Assembly (NCBI GenBank): GCA_947579605.1
Contig: OX388328.1
Span: 10,085,684-10,149,683, forward strand
DNA: 64,000 nt
Direction: 5' to 3'
From: Athripsodes cinereus
Lineage: Eukaryota; Arthropoda; Insecta; Trichoptera; Leptoceridae
Shown here: positions 63,126 to 64,000 of the stretch, in pieces
Position numbering within the stretch: position 1 is the first letter of the stretch
How the letters are laid out: each line of letters starts with the position of its first letter
Made by a program: the position numbers and the translations under genes
Notes under the pieces: model-generated
Told to the model about the DNA's origin: nothing
The model's database searches: none
The model's input: only the letters and a program-made list of their open reading frames with translations

Positions 63126-63660
63126 AGGTTCCCAAACTTTTTTTGATCAATTTCTACTATAGGTTATCCAATAGTATCCAGTTAGAAAATATATATTCAT
63201 GATCATAGTTGTATTTATTATTATTATCTTTCACTGTACACTGTTACAAGATATCATGGGGCATCCAAATATGAGATGGGGGAGGGGTACAAATTATATT
63301 TATAATAAAAAAAATATTTGTCATAATGATTATTATTCCTCTACATTGTTGAATTCCATGGCAAAATCATGCATTAACATAAAATTGCAGTCACTGGACA
63401 AGATGCACCCCCTCACCCCCCATATGGCTTTGTGATATCTTGTTACGGTATACAGTGAAGGATAATAAAAATACGTACAACTATAATCATTAGTATATAT
63501 ATTTTCGTAATGGGTACTACTGGATAACCTATAGTAGAAATAGACCCTTTTGTTCTCATACATAGATCACTTTCAAAATTTTGCTGGTTCCGGTGGACCC
63601 CTGTATTTCTACCCCCTCTCCGCCGTCGCTAAATGTTCGAGATGGTATAGGTATTTGAAA
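63126..63660. mobile_element. hAT-like left end enclosing an inverted-repeat element
   Basis: CAGAGGTTCCCAAACTTTTT at 63124-63143 resembles common hAT-type ends. Inside, 63151-63542 is a ~390-bp inverted-repeat element: ATTTCTACTATAGGTTATCC / GGATAACCTATAGTAGAAAT at its ends, then ATAGTTGTA, TTATTATC, TTCACTGTA and CAAGATATCA blocks paired across a GGGG/CCCC-rich centre. The matching hAT right end was not found with confidence. Confidence 0.65.
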
Positions 63661-63849
63661 TAATATTTCAAAAACTCCTCGGTTTTCTTTTAGGGAATAG
63701 GTATTTACTCGAATTATTAAGTATCTGGTGCTTTTTCCGAAACTTTAACTATGAATTCGTGAACTCCCGCTTAGGACTCGTGGATCCCCATTTTTTAGTC
63801 ATGCCAACGTAGACCCCCGTCTAGTCTATGTGTAATTATGTAATGATTT

Positions 63850-64000
63850 GTTTATTTATTTTATTTATCACTTGTACACGGCGTGAGCATTTTACACGTT
63901 AAACATATAACAAAGTAAAAAAAACAATTTAACACACAAAAATAATAAAATGTGAATTGGTACAAATACCTATACAAAAACAAAACATTAAGATGTAACA
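63850..64000 (-). mobile_element. L-N retroelement 3' end, runs off the window
   Basis: Read on minus, AACGTGTAAAATGCTCACGC, CGTGTACAAGTGATAAATAA and an (AAAT)n tail match 24400-24470 and 29265-29312. The more upstream part continues to the window edge. Confidence 0.6.

Overview
This is eukaryotic, almost certainly insect, nuclear DNA. It is AT-rich, has no operon-like genes, and is packed with LINE 3' ends, tRNA-derived SINEs, hAT and other inverted-repeat elements. The RTE protein signatures, the GCGATAA...GCC LINE/SINE tails and the TAGGTACCTA-type words resemble Lepidoptera most. That placement is inference: hemipterans and other insects carry similar families. I found no rRNA, functional tRNA, CRISPR or bacterial features.

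The only long ORFs belong to retrotransposons. One is a 320-codon RTE-type reverse-transcriptase C-terminal half (30809-31771), inside a 5'-truncated insertion bounded by an exact 14-bp target duplication. The other is a 499-codon reverse transcriptase of the CR1/jockey superfamily (52885-54384) with a 3' UTR and an (ACAATAA)n tail. All other protein-like stretches are short LINE C-terminal fragments. The single plausible host coding piece is a 64-nt exon-like block at 59144-59207, with a pyrimidine tract plus CAG, an open frame and GGTAAGT. If real, much of the window is intron of a plus-strand gene.

Family names are mine. S1 is a ~240-bp SINE with about 25 copies and fragments. Its 3' end matches LINE family A (RTE-type). 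S2 and S3 are tRNA-headed SINEs with visible A and B boxes. L-A, L-A2, L-K, L-L, L-M and L-R are RTE-like. L-B to L-F and L-J are CR1/jockey-like. L-G is the GCGATAA-type tail and L-N the CTCACGCCGT-type tail. H, I, J, K, X and Y are unclassified repeats.

Layout. 0-10 kb: S1 fragments, several foldback elements, L-A, L-B, L-D and L-E 3' ends. 10-20 kb: an hAT element with 8-bp target duplication inside a tandem duplication, a nested RTE copy, and a second hAT. 20-24 kb: an S1 inverted duplication, a long hairpin, S3, and a 383-bp MITE. 24-33 kb: full-length S1 copies and the recent RTE insertion. 34-38 kb: a nested repeat and a 1.5-kb tandem array with alternating unit lengths. 39-50 kb: S1/MITE nests, S3, S2 and many RTE tails. 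50.8-52.9 kb: repeat-poor sequence. 52.9-54.7 kb: the CR1-like LINE. 55-64 kb: LINE tails, the candidate exon, a 2.3-kb element with ~130-bp terminal inverted repeats, and an inverted-repeat element at the right edge.

The elements work as parasites and hosts of one another. RTE LINEs probably supply the reverse transcriptase for S1, which copies their 3' stem-loop and microsatellite tail. Several older repeats preserve readable insertion histories as filled and empty sites.
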